NCBI GenBank assembly: GCA_035316325.1
Contig: DATHJB010000075.1
Span: 1-64,000, forward strand
Direction: 5' to 3'
From: Acidimicrobiales bacterium
Lineage (GTDB): Bacteria > Actinomycetota > Acidimicrobiia > Acidimicrobiales > VFJN01
DNA: 64,000 nt
Shown here piece by piece: positions 16,548-24,826 of this stretch. Under the pieces are notes generated by a model that did no database searches, had not been told where the DNA came from, and was given only the letters and a program-made list of their open reading frames with translations. Both the position numbers and the translations under genes were made by a program. How positions within the stretch are numbered: position 1 is the first letter of the stretch; every line of letters starts with the position of its first letter.

Positions 16548-17789
16548 TCAGCAGGTCGAGGTGGCGGGGGCGCCCGCGAGGCGGGACTCGACGAAGCGGT
16601 TGACGTCGTCGTTGGCCCGGTACACCAGGTTGACGTGGCGGATCAGCCCGGTCGCCCCACCGGTGTCGTACGTCCGCCACGTGTGCTGGACGCCGAGCGA
16701 GCAGTAGGCGTCGCGCAGCGCCTGGGCCTGGCCGAAGGCGACGAGCCCGTCCTGCTGCTCGTGGTACTGGAACACCGGCACGTCGATCGCCTGGCCGCCG
16801 AGCCCGTTCTCCACGATGTGCCCCAACAGCGCCGCGGTGAGCGGGCTGCTGACCGTGTGCCCGGCGATGGTCCCGCCGCCCAGCTCCAGGATCAGCTCCA
16901 GCACGCACACGTCGTCCTCCATCCGGGCGATGGCCGCCCGCCCGGCGTCGTTGAGGTGCGGTTCCAGGGAGACGTCCGCGTAGGCGTTGTCGATGCCCAG
17001 CAGCGTGTAGAGGAAGAACCCGAAGCCGTCCGCACCGTCGAGCGGGATCCCCACCTGGACGAGATCGGCCGGCACGCCGCCGCCCGCCACGCCGACGAGG
17101 TCGAGCTCGGGGGCGTAGGACGGGTGCTGCTGGCCGGCCCACATGGCCGCCCCGCCGCCCTGCGAGTAGCCCCGGAGCACGACCGGTGTGTCGGCCGCCA
17201 GCCCGGCCTCGGGCAAGCGCTGGGCCGCCCGGACGGCGTCGAGGAGCGCGTGCCCCATGGAGCGCCCGGTCATGTACGTGGTGGCGGGGTCCGGGTGGTA
17301 GCCCTCGTAGTCGGTGACGGCGACGGCGTAGCCCCGTTCGAGCATGTCGTCGACCGCCGGCTGCTCGTAGAACCCGCCGTCGGCGAGCATCAGCGAGGGG
17401 GCGCAGCGGAAGGCGGGGCCGTGGGTGCCGGGCCCGAAGCCGACGATCGGCGCCGTGGCGGGGTCGGCGTCCTTGGGCACGAGGATCGTCCCGGTCACGG
17501 CATTGGGCGCGCCGGCGACGTCGGTGGACAGGTACATGACCTGCCAGGCGTCGGCCAGGGCCCGGGTCGACCGGGGGCCGGCCGGCGACGGGCGGGAGCG
17601 CATGACGTCGCCGGGGGAGCCGGCGGGCAGCGGGGCGGGCGGGGTGAAGAAGGCGTCGTCGGGGGCCGCCTGCACCGGCCGGGCCGAGGCCGGGCGGGGG
17701 CCGGGACCGCCGACGGCCAGTCCGGCGGACGCGGCGACCAGCACCACGGCGACGGCGCTCCGCACCCACGGGCGAGTTCGATCGGACAC
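16548..17789 (-). CDS. Secreted lipase/esterase (secretory lipase family)
   Basis: This 413-residue exported alpha/beta hydrolase has a Sec signal peptide (basic MSDRTRPW, hydrophobic 11-28, cleavage near ASA). The nucleophile elbow is RGYSQGG (Ser about residue 211), within the pattern of the LIP family of fungal and actinobacterial secretory lipases. Catalytic Asp and His are expected in the C-terminal third (EQQDGLV and IRHVNLV). It hydrolyses ester lipids outside the cell. The start is GTG 17789 with a strong GGAGGT six bases upstream. It lies 77 bp downstream of the lipoprotein gene on the same strand and is probably in one operon with it. Confidence 0.85.
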   Translation of the reverse strand: MSDRTRPWVRSAVAVVLVAASAGLAVGGPGPRPASARPVQAAPDDAFFTPPAPLPAGSPGDVMRSRPSPAGPRSTRALADAWQVMYLSTDVAGAPNAVTGTILVPKDADPATAPIVGFGPGTHGPAFRCAPSLMLADGGFYEQPAVDDMLERGYAVAVTDYEGYHPDPATTYMTGRSMGHALLDAVRAAQRLPEAGLAADTPVVLRGYSQGGGAAMWAGQQHPSYAPELDLVGVAGGGVPADLVQVGIPLDGADGFGFFLYTLLGIDNAYADVSLEPHLNDAGRAAIARMEDDVCVLELILELGGGTIAGHTVSSPLTAALLGHIVENGLGGQAIDVPVFQYHEQQDGLVAFGQAQALRDAYCSLGVQHTWRTYDTGGATGLIRHVNLVYRANDDVNRFVESRLAGAPATSTC

Positions 17790-17866
17790 GTTGAGACCTC
17801 CGTGGAAGGGAGCGGGCCCCCGCCTCGACGGCAGGGGCCCGGCTCCAGGGTGGGATGTGGCTGTGG

Positions 17867-19117
17867 TCAGTCCGTGGCGGTGAGGGCCAGGTCGATGGTG
17901 TTGTTGGGACCCGCCGTGAACAGGCTGATGAGGTCGCCCAGGAAGCCGCAGCTGCCGGCGGCCAGCCCGGGCAGCGTGTAGGTGCCCTCGAGGTTCCCGC
18001 CCGCCAGCGGGTCGAACAGCTCACCCGCCGGTGTGGCCAGGTCGACGACGGCCGGGGTCGTGGTCTGGCAGGTGGGGCCGCCGCCGATGGGCAGGTACCC
18101 GAAGGCCAGCACGTTCGTGAGCCGCACGAACATCTCCGACCGCGATGTCAGCCGTCCGTCGACCAGCGAGCCCGTGGTGGGCCCGGCCTGCACGAACTCG
18201 ATGCTGGCCGTGACCGGGAGGATCCCGAGGATCGTGAAGCTGCCCGTGGTCGGGGCGAGCGTGAGCTCCGACGTGTGGGTGCCGGTGGCCAGGTCGAACT
18301 GGGCGACGATCCCGCCGGTGAGCGGCGTCGTGCCGTTGGCGGCCTGGATGAACGAGCTGCCGGTCAGGTCGAACGCGAACTCGAGCGGCTGCGGGACCGT
18401 CGTGGTGGTGGTCGAGGGCAGGGTCGTCGACGTGGTCGAGCCCGGCACCGACGTGGTGGTGGTCCCACTGCCTCCGGTGATCGTGAACGTGTGCAGGACC
18501 TGGTCCTGGCCCGGCGCCGCGGTGCAGTCGGCGTCGAACGTGCCGAGCCCGGTCGGGTTGCCGTTCGCGTCCCGGGGCGTCATGGTCAGCACCAGATCGC
18601 CGACGGTGATGGTGCCGGTGCCGGCGTTCTGGGCCGTGAACGTGAGCGACGGCGTCGCGCCGTCGGCGTTCACGGTGAAGGCGCCGGCGGTGGCGGGGAT
18701 GGGTGCCTGCGGGATCGCCATGTCGACGACGAGCGGCAGGTCGAGGCTCGGCGCCGCCAGGTGGGCGTCGGCCTTGACCGTGCCCTCGAGCGTGGTGGCT
18801 CCGACGGTCCGGAGCCCGACCCGGGCCGCGTCGTTGACGGTCGAGATGGCGTCGATCTCGAACGCCCCCGTCGGCACGCCGGGCGTGACCTCGGTCGGGA
18901 TGTCGGAGCTGATCTCGACGGACAGCGGCTGCGCCCCGATGAGCGGGAAGACGCAGCTGTAGTTCAAGGTCAGCGACGCCAGTGCGGCGGCGCCGACGTC
19001 GTCCTCGCTGGTGTCACCGCTGCCGGCGAGCGTCGTGCTGCTGCAGGCGCCGAGTCCGATGACGGTGACGATGGCGGCGGCGAGCGTGATCCGCCCGCGC
19101 CTTCTCATGACTTCCAT
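17867..19117 (-). CDS. Secreted lipoprotein with two similar beta-rich domains
   Basis: The 416-residue protein begins with a basic N-terminus, a hydrophobic stretch and the lipobox LGAC, so Cys would be lipidated and exported. Two domains (about 35-215 and 245-416) are joined by a Thr/Ser/Pro-rich linker (GTTTTSVPGSTTSTT). The first domain opens with NYSCVFPLIGAQPL, reminding me of DUF6801-type actinobacterial surface proteins, but I am not certain. The start is ATG 19117 with GGGGAG seven bases upstream; the frame to 19165 lacks a ribosome site. A good promoter lies at 19161-19189. It is probably cotranscribed with the lipase. Confidence 0.7.
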   Translation of the reverse strand: MEVMRRRGRITLAAAIVTVIGLGACSSTTLAGSGDTSEDDVGAAALASLTLNYSCVFPLIGAQPLSVEISSDIPTEVTPGVPTGAFEIDAISTVNDAARVGLRTVGATTLEGTVKADAHLAAPSLDLPLVVDMAIPQAPIPATAGAFTVNADGATPSLTFTAQNAGTGTITVGDLVLTMTPRDANGNPTGLGTFDADCTAAPGQDQVLHTFTITGGSGTTTTSVPGSTTSTTLPSTTTTTVPQPLEFAFDLTGSSFIQAANGTTPLTGGIVAQFDLATGTHTSELTLAPTTGSFTILGILPVTASIEFVQAGPTTGSLVDGRLTSRSEMFVRLTNVLAFGYLPIGGGPTCQTTTPAVVDLATPAGELFDPLAGGNLEGTYTLPGLAAGSCGFLGDLISLFTAGPNNTIDLALTATD

Positions 19118-19160
19118 GAGGATTCTCCCCCCGAAGATCTGCTTGTTGGGCTGGGTCAGC

Positions 19161-19189
19161 AACATACGCTTTTATTGACTCAAGATCAA
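19161..19189 (-). promoter_or_regulatory. Promoter of the lipoprotein-lipase operon
   Basis: On the minus strand TTGATC (19184-19189) and TATGTT (19161-19166) are separated by exactly 17 bp, close to a housekeeping sigma promoter. The -35 hexamer lies inside the inverted repeat at 19174-19190, so a repressor bound there would block it. Confidence 0.55.
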
Positions 19190-19190
19190 C
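19174..19190 (-). promoter_or_regulatory. Candidate TetR operator, copy B
   Basis: On the minus strand this reads GTTGA, seven bases, TCAAT: a near-perfect inverted repeat that covers the -35 element of the lipoprotein promoter. The same half-sites recur at 21100-21116 and 21172-21189 next to the tetR gene. Confidence 0.45.
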
Positions 19191-19282
19191 AAGACGGGGG
19201 ATCTCCGGCTCTGGTGGGTTGGTGCGGTCAGCAACGTGGGCGCGTCGAAACCAGGGGATCGGAGCGTCCGCTCCCCGCCGCC

Positions 19283-19314
19283 GTCGCTCAGTCGCTCAGT
19301 CGCTCAGTCGCTCG
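19283..19314. repeat. Tandem 8-bp repeat giving stops in three frames
   Basis: The unit GTCGCTCA is repeated three times plus a partial copy. On the minus strand each unit contains TGA, and because the period is 8 the stops at 19304-19306, 19296-19298 and 19288-19290 fall in all three frames. It forms the 3' end of the kinase-like gene. Confidence 0.8.
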
Positions 19315-21076
19315 GATCGGGGACCAGGCGCAGCGTGGGGATGGCCGCCGGCGCCGGTGGCTCGTCGTCGGCCCGGCCGGACCCCAGCCGAGCCGTGATC
19401 ACCGTGCCGCCACCGGGGTGGGACTCGACGATGAGCGCACCCCGCACGACAGCCGCGGACGCCCGCATCGTGGCGATCCCCGAGCCCTCCGGCACCGACA
19501 CCGGATCGAACCCGACGCCGTCGTCGGTCACCTGCAGCCGCACCGCGTCCCCGTCGGCATCCATCACCACGTCGACCGACGTGGCCCGGCTGTGCCGGCG
19601 CACGTTGTGCAGGGCCTCCTGCACGATCTGCAGCACGACGGTCTCGGTCATCCAGTCGGGCGACAGGGTCTCGGCCACGTCGACGGTCAGCCGGGGCGCG
19701 GTGCGGTCGCCGTAGATGTCGGCCAGGTAGGCCCGGATCGGCACCCCCAGCCGCTCGCGCTCCGTGGGCTCGCCCTCCAGCGGCCGGATGGCGAGCACGA
19801 GCTCGTGGACCGACTGGGCCGTCCGGGCGAAGTCGCCCCCGACCCGGGCCGAGATCTCCGCCGCCAGCGAGGGGGACCCCCGCTCCCGCCCGTCGCTGCC
19901 GGCCATCACGCTGAACGACGTGTAGGCCGCCAGCGCCTGCTCGTAGAGCTGGTCGGCGAAGTGGCGGCGCTCGTGCTCCGCCCGCTCGAGCAGCTGGGCG
20001 ACCAGGCGACGCCGCTGGTCGGATGCCTCCTCGACCTGCCGGTACAGCCGGCGGGTCTCGCCGCCCGCGGCGGTCTGGCGCAGGAGCGCCAGCAGGAGCA
20101 GCACCGACACGGCGGCCAGCGAGAAGGGCACGGTCCAGGGGTGCTCGTCGGCGACGGCGACCGTGCTCACCAGCAGCGCCACCAGCCCGATCAGCACGAA
20201 GAACGCTGCCATCCGGCCGCCGCGCACCTGGCTCTGCGGCGGGAGCTCGCCGAGGCCGGGCCGGATGATGAGAGGCACGTTGAGCGGTATGAGCAGGTAC
20301 ATGCTCATGCACACGGCATGGAGGGCGATCAGCGGAGGAGCCGGCAGTCCGAAGCCGGTCACGCCCTGGGCCGTCTGCAGCACGGCGTTGACGCCGCCGC
20401 TCAGGACCAGTGCGCAGATGCACGCCTCGAAGGTGCCGTGCCGCCGGCCGAGGCGCACCAGCAGCAACAGGCCGCAGTAGACGCCCCAGGTGACGAACGG
20501 CACGCTCGCGGCGGCCGACAGGGCGAACCACCGGGCCTCGGCGTCGGCGATCGCCGGCGCCGCCAGCACCACGAAGGGAGCGCCGAGGGCCACCGTCGCG
20601 GCGGCCGCCTCCATGACGTCGATCGACAGCCGGAGCCGGCCCGACCGCCGCCGCATCAGCACCAGGAGGCCGGCGCAGTGGAGCGCACCGCTCAGCGCCA
20701 CGGCCGACATGCCCATCCAGGGGGCACCGCGCCGCCCCACCACCAGGCCCAGCAGGATGGCCACGCCGATGCCGAACACGGACACCAGGCCGGCGTAGAG
20801 CAGCGCGTAGGCCGTCCGGTCGTGGGCCGGCGCCCGGCGCACCTGGAGCCATCCGGCCACCAGGGCGGGCGCGGTGTAGGCGCCGCTGGCCATGTACACC
20901 CACACGAACAGGTAGCTGTCGGGCGTGTCGGCGAGGAAGGCGACCGCCGTGGTGAACGGCACGGAGACGCCGACCCACACGATCCCCAGCCGGCCGGCGA
21001 CCGCTGGGAACATCCCGTCGGCCGGCCCCTCCCGGAGGAGCCGACGCCGTCCCCACTCGAACGCAGCGGACAACAC
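19304..21076 (-). CDS. Membrane histidine-kinase-like protein without the phospho-acceptor His
   Basis: The 590-residue protein has roughly nine to ten hydrophobic segments in residues 25-325, a coiled linker, and a C-terminal HATPase domain with a good N-box (QIVQEALHNVRRHS, about 490-503) and G1 box (DDGVGFDP, about 527-534), as in NarL-type LiaS/DesK kinases. The dimerisation helix reads RRHFADQLYEQ: where HisKA_3 kinases have LHD, this protein has Leu-Tyr-Glu (Tyr about 378). No response regulator is adjacent. It may be an ATP-binding signalling protein rather than an autokinase. The start is GTG 21076 with GGGGAGGGGG about ten bases upstream; control by the divergent TetR is likely. Confidence 0.78.
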   Translation of the reverse strand: MLSAAFEWGRRRLLREGPADGMFPAVAGRLGIVWVGVSVPFTTAVAFLADTPDSYLFVWVYMASGAYTAPALVAGWLQVRRAPAHDRTAYALLYAGLVSVFGIGVAILLGLVVGRRGAPWMGMSAVALSGALHCAGLLVLMRRRSGRLRLSIDVMEAAAATVALGAPFVVLAAPAIADAEARWFALSAAASVPFVTWGVYCGLLLLVRLGRRHGTFEACICALVLSGGVNAVLQTAQGVTGFGLPAPPLIALHAVCMSMYLLIPLNVPLIIRPGLGELPPQSQVRGGRMAAFFVLIGLVALLVSTVAVADEHPWTVPFSLAAVSVLLLLALLRQTAAGGETRRLYRQVEEASDQRRRLVAQLLERAEHERRHFADQLYEQALAAYTSFSVMAGSDGRERGSPSLAAEISARVGGDFARTAQSVHELVLAIRPLEGEPTERERLGVPIRAYLADIYGDRTAPRLTVDVAETLSPDWMTETVVLQIVQEALHNVRRHSRATSVDVVMDADGDAVRLQVTDDGVGFDPVSVPEGSGIATMRASAAVVRGALIVESHPGGGTVITARLGSGRADDEPPAPAAIPTLRLVPDPSD

Positions 21077-21099
21077 CGTCGCGGCCCCCTCCCCAGACT

Positions 21100-21116
21100 G
21101 TTGACCGTGTGTCAGC
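21100..21116. promoter_or_regulatory. Candidate TetR operator, copy C
   Basis: GTTGA, seven bases, TCAGC: an inverted repeat with one mismatch, lying 24 bp upstream of the kinase-like gene start and 86 bp before tetR. It matches the copies at 19174-19190 and 21172-21189. Confidence 0.4.
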
Positions 21117-21171
21117 TTAATGACTCGGAGCCGACTCGTCCGGTCGTCGTGGCGGTGGAAGGCGCCGACTT

Positions 21172-21189
21172 GTTGAAGTCTCTGTCAAC
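21172..21189. promoter_or_regulatory. Candidate TetR operator, copy A (autoregulatory)
   Basis: GTTGA, eight bases, TCAAC: a perfect 5-bp inverted repeat that directly abuts the -10 element TAAGGT of the tetR gene. Binding here would shut off tetR transcription. Confidence 0.5.
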
Positions 21190-21195
21190 TAAGGT
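21190..21195 (+). promoter_or_regulatory. -10 element of tetR, leaderless type
   Basis: TAAGGT is followed by six bases and then GTG 21202, with no Shine-Dalgarno. Confidence 0.5.
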
Positions 21196-21201
21196 GCGGA
21201 T

Positions 21202-21843
21202 GTGACCGCCGCGAGCTCCGCAGACGCCCCGCCGCCTGCCAAGCGGGCGCGCATGCGGCCCGAGGACCGGCGGGCCGAGATCGTCGCCGGGGCCCGCGAG
21301 GTCTTCGCCTCCCGGGGCTACGTCGACACCGGCCTGGCCGAGGTGGCCGTCGCCGCCAACGTGTCGAAGGGCCTGCTCTACCACTACTTCCCGGGTGGGC
21401 GGGCGGAGCTGGTCGTCTGCGTGGCCGAGGAGCTGCTGGAGGAGCTCCTCCGGGAGCTGCGCCACGCGGCCCGGGTGCCCTTCTCGCCCCAGGCCCGGCT
21501 GACCCACCTGCTCAGCGCCATCTTCACCTTCTTCGACGAGAACCCCGACACCTACCGGCTGCTCTTCGGCGACCCCGCCTTCTCGCACGACCCGGCGTTC
21601 GCGTCCACCGCCACCTCGATCCGGGCCCAGATCGCCTCGGAGCTGGCCAAGCTGCTGGCGGGATCGTCGCTGCCGCCCGACGACGTGGTCGCCGCCAGCG
21701 TCGGGATCCTCGGCTTCGCCCTCGCCAACGTGGAGCTGTGCCTCGCCGGCCGCCTCGAACCGGAGCACGCCTGGAAGGTGACGTGCCTGTTCTGCGCGGC
21801 CCCGATCGGATCGCCGGAGTCCACGCGCCCCGACGAGGGCTAG
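21202..21843 (+). CDS. TetR-family transcriptional regulator
   Basis: The 213-residue protein has a classical TetR N-terminus: RRAEIVAGAREVFASRGYVDTGLAEVAVAANVSKGLLYHYFPGG is the helix-turn-helix block at about 24-66. The C-terminal ligand domain (about 80-200) is all helical with no recognisable effector pocket. It is divergent from the kinase-like gene and probably represses itself, that gene and the lipoprotein-lipase operon through the shared inverted repeats. The start is GTG 21202, directly after a -10 element. Confidence 0.93.
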   Translation: MTAASSADAPPPAKRARMRPEDRRAEIVAGAREVFASRGYVDTGLAEVAVAANVSKGLLYHYFPGGRAELVVCVAEELLEELLRELRHAARVPFSPQARLTHLLSAIFTFFDENPDTYRLLFGDPAFSHDPAFASTATSIRAQIASELAKLLAGSSLPPDDVVAASVGILGFALANVELCLAGRLEPEHAWKVTCLFCAAPIGSPESTRPDEG

Positions 21844-21855
21844 GGACCAGGAGCT

Positions 21856-22869
21856 CTACGTGTGCCGTCGCAGGGTGGCGGGGCCGGTGGGGCGGCCGCG
21901 CCAGACGACCGGTACATCGAGGGCTGCCGAGGCGTCGCACAGGGCCACGACACAGCCGCCGAAGCCGGCGCCGGTGAGGCGGGAGCCGTAGACCCCGGGT
22001 GTCCCCCGCAGCTCCTGCACCAGGGCGTCCAGGGCCGGGGTCGACACCTCGTAGTCGTCACGCAGGCTGGCGTGGCTGGCCACCATCAGCGCACCGGCGT
22101 GCCGCAGGTCGCCCGACCCCAGAGCGGCGACCACGGCGTCGACCCGGGCGTTCTCGGTCGTGACGTGCCGGGCCCGGCGCCGCAGCACGGGGTCGGCCAC
22201 CCGTTCGGCGTCCTGCGGCGTGGCGTCCCGCAGCGGCCCCAGCTCCGCCTCCACCCGCGCGCACTCCGCCACCCGCTCGCCGTACGCCGAGCCCACCAGC
22301 GTCCGCTCGGTCCCCGAGTCGGCCACCACCACCTCCACGCCGGCCGGCAGCGCCAGCGGCGTGACCGACAGCGACCGGCAGTCGAGCCGCAGCAGCGAGT
22401 CCTCGACGGCCGCCAACACGGTGAGCTGGTCCATGATCCCCGACGGCACCCCGGTCGCCCGGTGCTCCGCCCGCTGGCACAGCTGCGCCAGCGCCAACGG
22501 GTTGGCCACCGACGCGCCCAGCGCCAACGCCACGGCCACCTCCAGCGCCGCGCTCGACGACAGCCCCCGCCCGAGCGGCAGCGTGGAGTCGATCGTGCCC
22601 GACAGCCCGTCGTCCGGCCCCAGCTCGGCGACGACGCCCGCCACGTACCGGGCCCACGCCGGTTCGACGGCCCCGACGTCGGACACCACCAACGGCAGCT
22701 CGGCGACGCCCTCCATCGCCGAGGACCCCAGCATCACCCAGTCGCTGCCCCGGTCGCCCCGCACCTCGACGCCCAGCCCGATCGCCAACGGCAGGGCGAG
22801 ACCGCCCGTGTAGTCCGTGTGGTCGCCGACCAGGTTGACCCGCCCCGGCGCCCAGGCCGTCACCGTCAC
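21856..22869 (-). CDS. galK: Galactokinase
   Basis: The 337-residue GHMP kinase shows the galactokinase signature GRVNLVGDHTDYTGG (about 9-23), the ATP-binding PLGRGLSSSAALEVA (about 90-104) and the third motif GAGFGGC (about 305-311). It phosphorylates galactose at C1 in the Leloir pathway. The start is GTG 22869, overlapping the TGA of the upstream oxidoreductase as GTGA, which fixes the start and implies translational coupling. No galT or galE is nearby, so it may act as a salvage or related sugar kinase. The protein is somewhat shorter than the 380-390 residues of E. coli GalK. Confidence 0.88.
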   Translation of the reverse strand: MTVTAWAPGRVNLVGDHTDYTGGLALPLAIGLGVEVRGDRGSDWVMLGSSAMEGVAELPLVVSDVGAVEPAWARYVAGVVAELGPDDGLSGTIDSTLPLGRGLSSSAALEVAVALALGASVANPLALAQLCQRAEHRATGVPSGIMDQLTVLAAVEDSLLRLDCRSLSVTPLALPAGVEVVVADSGTERTLVGSAYGERVAECARVEAELGPLRDATPQDAERVADPVLRRRARHVTTENARVDAVVAALGSGDLRHAGALMVASHASLRDDYEVSTPALDALVQELRGTPGVYGSRLTGAGFGGCVVALCDASAALDVPVVWRGRPTGPATLRRHT

Positions 22870-23783
22870 CCGCGATAGGCCTCGACGGCCTCGGTGGCCA
22901 GGTCGAGCAGCCCCGGGTCCCACGGGGCGCGCAGGGCGAAGTTGACCTGGTCGGCCCCGGCGTCGACGTACTCGCCGATCCGGTCGACCAGCTCCTGCCC
23001 CCGCCCCACCAGGACCCCCGGCCGCACGAACTGGGCGAGCGCCCCGAACTGGGCCTGCAGCGACTCCTCGTCGGCGCAGATGCCCACGTTGATCGCACAG
23101 CGGATCGTCGCCGGGTCCCGACCCTCGGCCTCGCAGTGCGCGGCCAGGACCGAGCGCTTGCGGGCGAACTCCTCGGGCGGGATGAACGGCACGTTCCAGC
23201 CGTCGGCGTGGCGGGCCACGATCCGCAGCGTCCGCCGCTCGCCCCCGCCACCGATCCAGATGGGCAGCTCGGCCTGCAGCGGCCGCGGCTGCAGCCAGGC
23301 ATCGGTGAACTGGAAGTGCTTCCCGGAGAAGTTGGTCACCTCGTTGCGCAGCAGGCTGCGGACGCACGCCGCCGACTCCTCCAGCAGGTCGAGCCGCTCG
23401 CCGGCCGACGGGAACGGGAACCCGTAGGCGGCGTACTCGGCCTGCGACCAGCCGCCGCCCAGCCCGATCTCGGCGCGGCCGCCCGACAGGTGGTCGATGG
23501 TGGCGATGGCCTTGGCCAGCACGCCCGGGTGCCGGTAGCCGGCGCTGTAGACGAGGCAGCCGCAGCGCACGTTCGACGTGGAGCAGGCGAGGGCGGCGTG
23601 CATCGCCACGGCCTCGTGGTTCTCGTAGCTCCCGGGCGTGCCGTCGAACGTCGACGCCGCGTAGAAGTGGTCCCAGACCGACACCCAGTCGAACCCCGAC
23701 GTGTCCGCCTGCTGCCAGATCGCCTGCAACTCGGCGACCGACGTGTTCTGCAACCCCGCATGGATGCCGAATCTCGGTGACAT
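22866..23783 (-). CDS. LLM-class F420-dependent oxidoreductase
   Basis: The 305-residue luciferase-like monooxygenase fold protein has the TIM-barrel pattern of F420-dependent actinobacterial oxidoreductases: FDWVSVWDHFY (about 32-42), CLVYSAGYRHP, GLGGGWSQAEYAAYG (about 109-123) and PIWIGGGGERRTLRI. These enzymes transfer hydride between reduced deazaflavin F420 and diverse substrates. The start is ATG 23783, immediately after a leaderless-type TAACGT. Its TGA overlaps the galK start, so the two form a coupled pair, an unusual partnership for a galactokinase. Confidence 0.85.
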   Translation of the reverse strand: MSPRFGIHAGLQNTSVAELQAIWQQADTSGFDWVSVWDHFYAASTFDGTPGSYENHEAVAMHAALACSTSNVRCGCLVYSAGYRHPGVLAKAIATIDHLSGGRAEIGLGGGWSQAEYAAYGFPFPSAGERLDLLEESAACVRSLLRNEVTNFSGKHFQFTDAWLQPRPLQAELPIWIGGGGERRTLRIVARHADGWNVPFIPPEEFARKRSVLAAHCEAEGRDPATIRCAINVGICADEESLQAQFGALAQFVRPGVLVGRGQELVDRIGEYVDAGADQVNFALRAPWDPGLLDLATEAVEAYRG

Positions 23784-23790
23784 GGCGCAC

Positions 23791-23796
23791 ACGTTA
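23791..23796 (-). promoter_or_regulatory. -10 element of the F420 oxidoreductase-galK unit, leaderless type
   Basis: TAACGT on the minus strand is followed by seven bases and ATG 23783. A purine-rich GGAGG lies too far upstream (over 15 bases) to serve as a ribosome site. Confidence 0.5.
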
Positions 23797-23861
23797 AGCC
23801 GGACCTCCTCACTACCCGCCCGGCAACTTGCACTTGCGACAGCAACTGCCACCCGAACACG

Positions 23862-24770
23862 ATGTCGTCCCATATGAGCGCGACGGACACGTACGCCGAC
23901 GTAGGTGACGGCATCACCCTCTGCTACGACACGTTCGGCGATCCGTCGAACCCGACGCTCCTGCTGGTCATGGGGCTGGGCGCCCAGATGGTCTCCTGGG
24001 AGCCCGGGTTCTGCGAGCAGCTCGCCGGCCACGGCTTCCACGTCGTGCGCTTCGACAACCGCGACGCCGGCCTGTCGACCTACATACCCCAGGCGGTCGA
24101 GGTGTTCGACGTCATCCAGCGGATCGGCGCCGGCGAGACGCCGACGGTGCCGTACCTGCTCGCCGACATGGCCCGCGACACCGTCGGCCTGCTCGACCAC
24201 CTCGGCGTCGGCCGGGCGCACGTCGTCGGGGCGTCGCTCGGCGGGATGATCGCCCAGACCGTCGCCATCGAGCACCCCGAGCGGGTGGCGTCGCTCACGT
24301 CGATCATGTCGACCACCGGCGATCCCGACGTCGGCCAGCCCACGCCCGAGGCCCTCGGCGTGCTGCTCACCCCGCCGCCGCAGACCCGCGAGCAGATGCA
24401 GGACCGCCGCGTCGCCTCCGCGCACGCCTTCGGCAGCACCGGCCTCTGGGACGAGCCGACCGTGCGTGCCCGGGCCGCCGAGGCGTGGGACCGCAAGCAC
24501 GACGCCACCGGCGTGGCCCGCCAGCTCGTCGCCATCCTCGCCTCCGGCAGCCGCACCGAGCGGCTCCGCCACCTCGACATCCCGACCCTCGTCATCCACG
24601 GCACCATCGACAACCTGGTCGGGCCGTCGGGCGGCGAGCGCACCGCCGAGGTCGTCCCCGACGCCAAGCTGATGCTGGTGGAGGGCATGGGCCACGACCT
24701 GCCGCGGGTCCTGTGGCCCCGCCTCGTCGACGCCATCACCGCACACGCCGCGCAGCACCCGCCGCGCTGA
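23862..24770 (+). CDS. Alpha/beta hydrolase
   Basis: The 302-residue soluble hydrolase has the oxyanion region LLLVMGLGAQ, FDNRDAGLS, the nucleophile elbow GASLGG (Ser about residue 127), a likely acid in IHGTIDNLV (about 245) and the catalytic His in MGHDLP (about 273). It resembles esterases of the Streptomyces 3-oxoadipate enol-lactonase/aclacinomycin methylesterase type. The start is ATG 23862 or, four codons later, ATG 23874; neither has a clear ribosome site. The CoA-transferase-family gene follows in the same direction after 56 bp. The substrate is unknown. Confidence 0.85.
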   Translation: MSSHMSATDTYADVGDGITLCYDTFGDPSNPTLLLVMGLGAQMVSWEPGFCEQLAGHGFHVVRFDNRDAGLSTYIPQAVEVFDVIQRIGAGETPTVPYLLADMARDTVGLLDHLGVGRAHVVGASLGGMIAQTVAIEHPERVASLTSIMSTTGDPDVGQPTPEALGVLLTPPPQTREQMQDRRVASAHAFGSTGLWDEPTVRARAAEAWDRKHDATGVARQLVAILASGSRTERLRHLDIPTLVIHGTIDNLVGPSGGERTAEVVPDAKLMLVEGMGHDLPRVLWPRLVDAITAHAAQHPPR

Positions 24771-24826
24771 CACCACACCGACCCGAGGCCGTGCGACCAC
24801 GGCCCGACGAAGGGGAACCGACGCAC

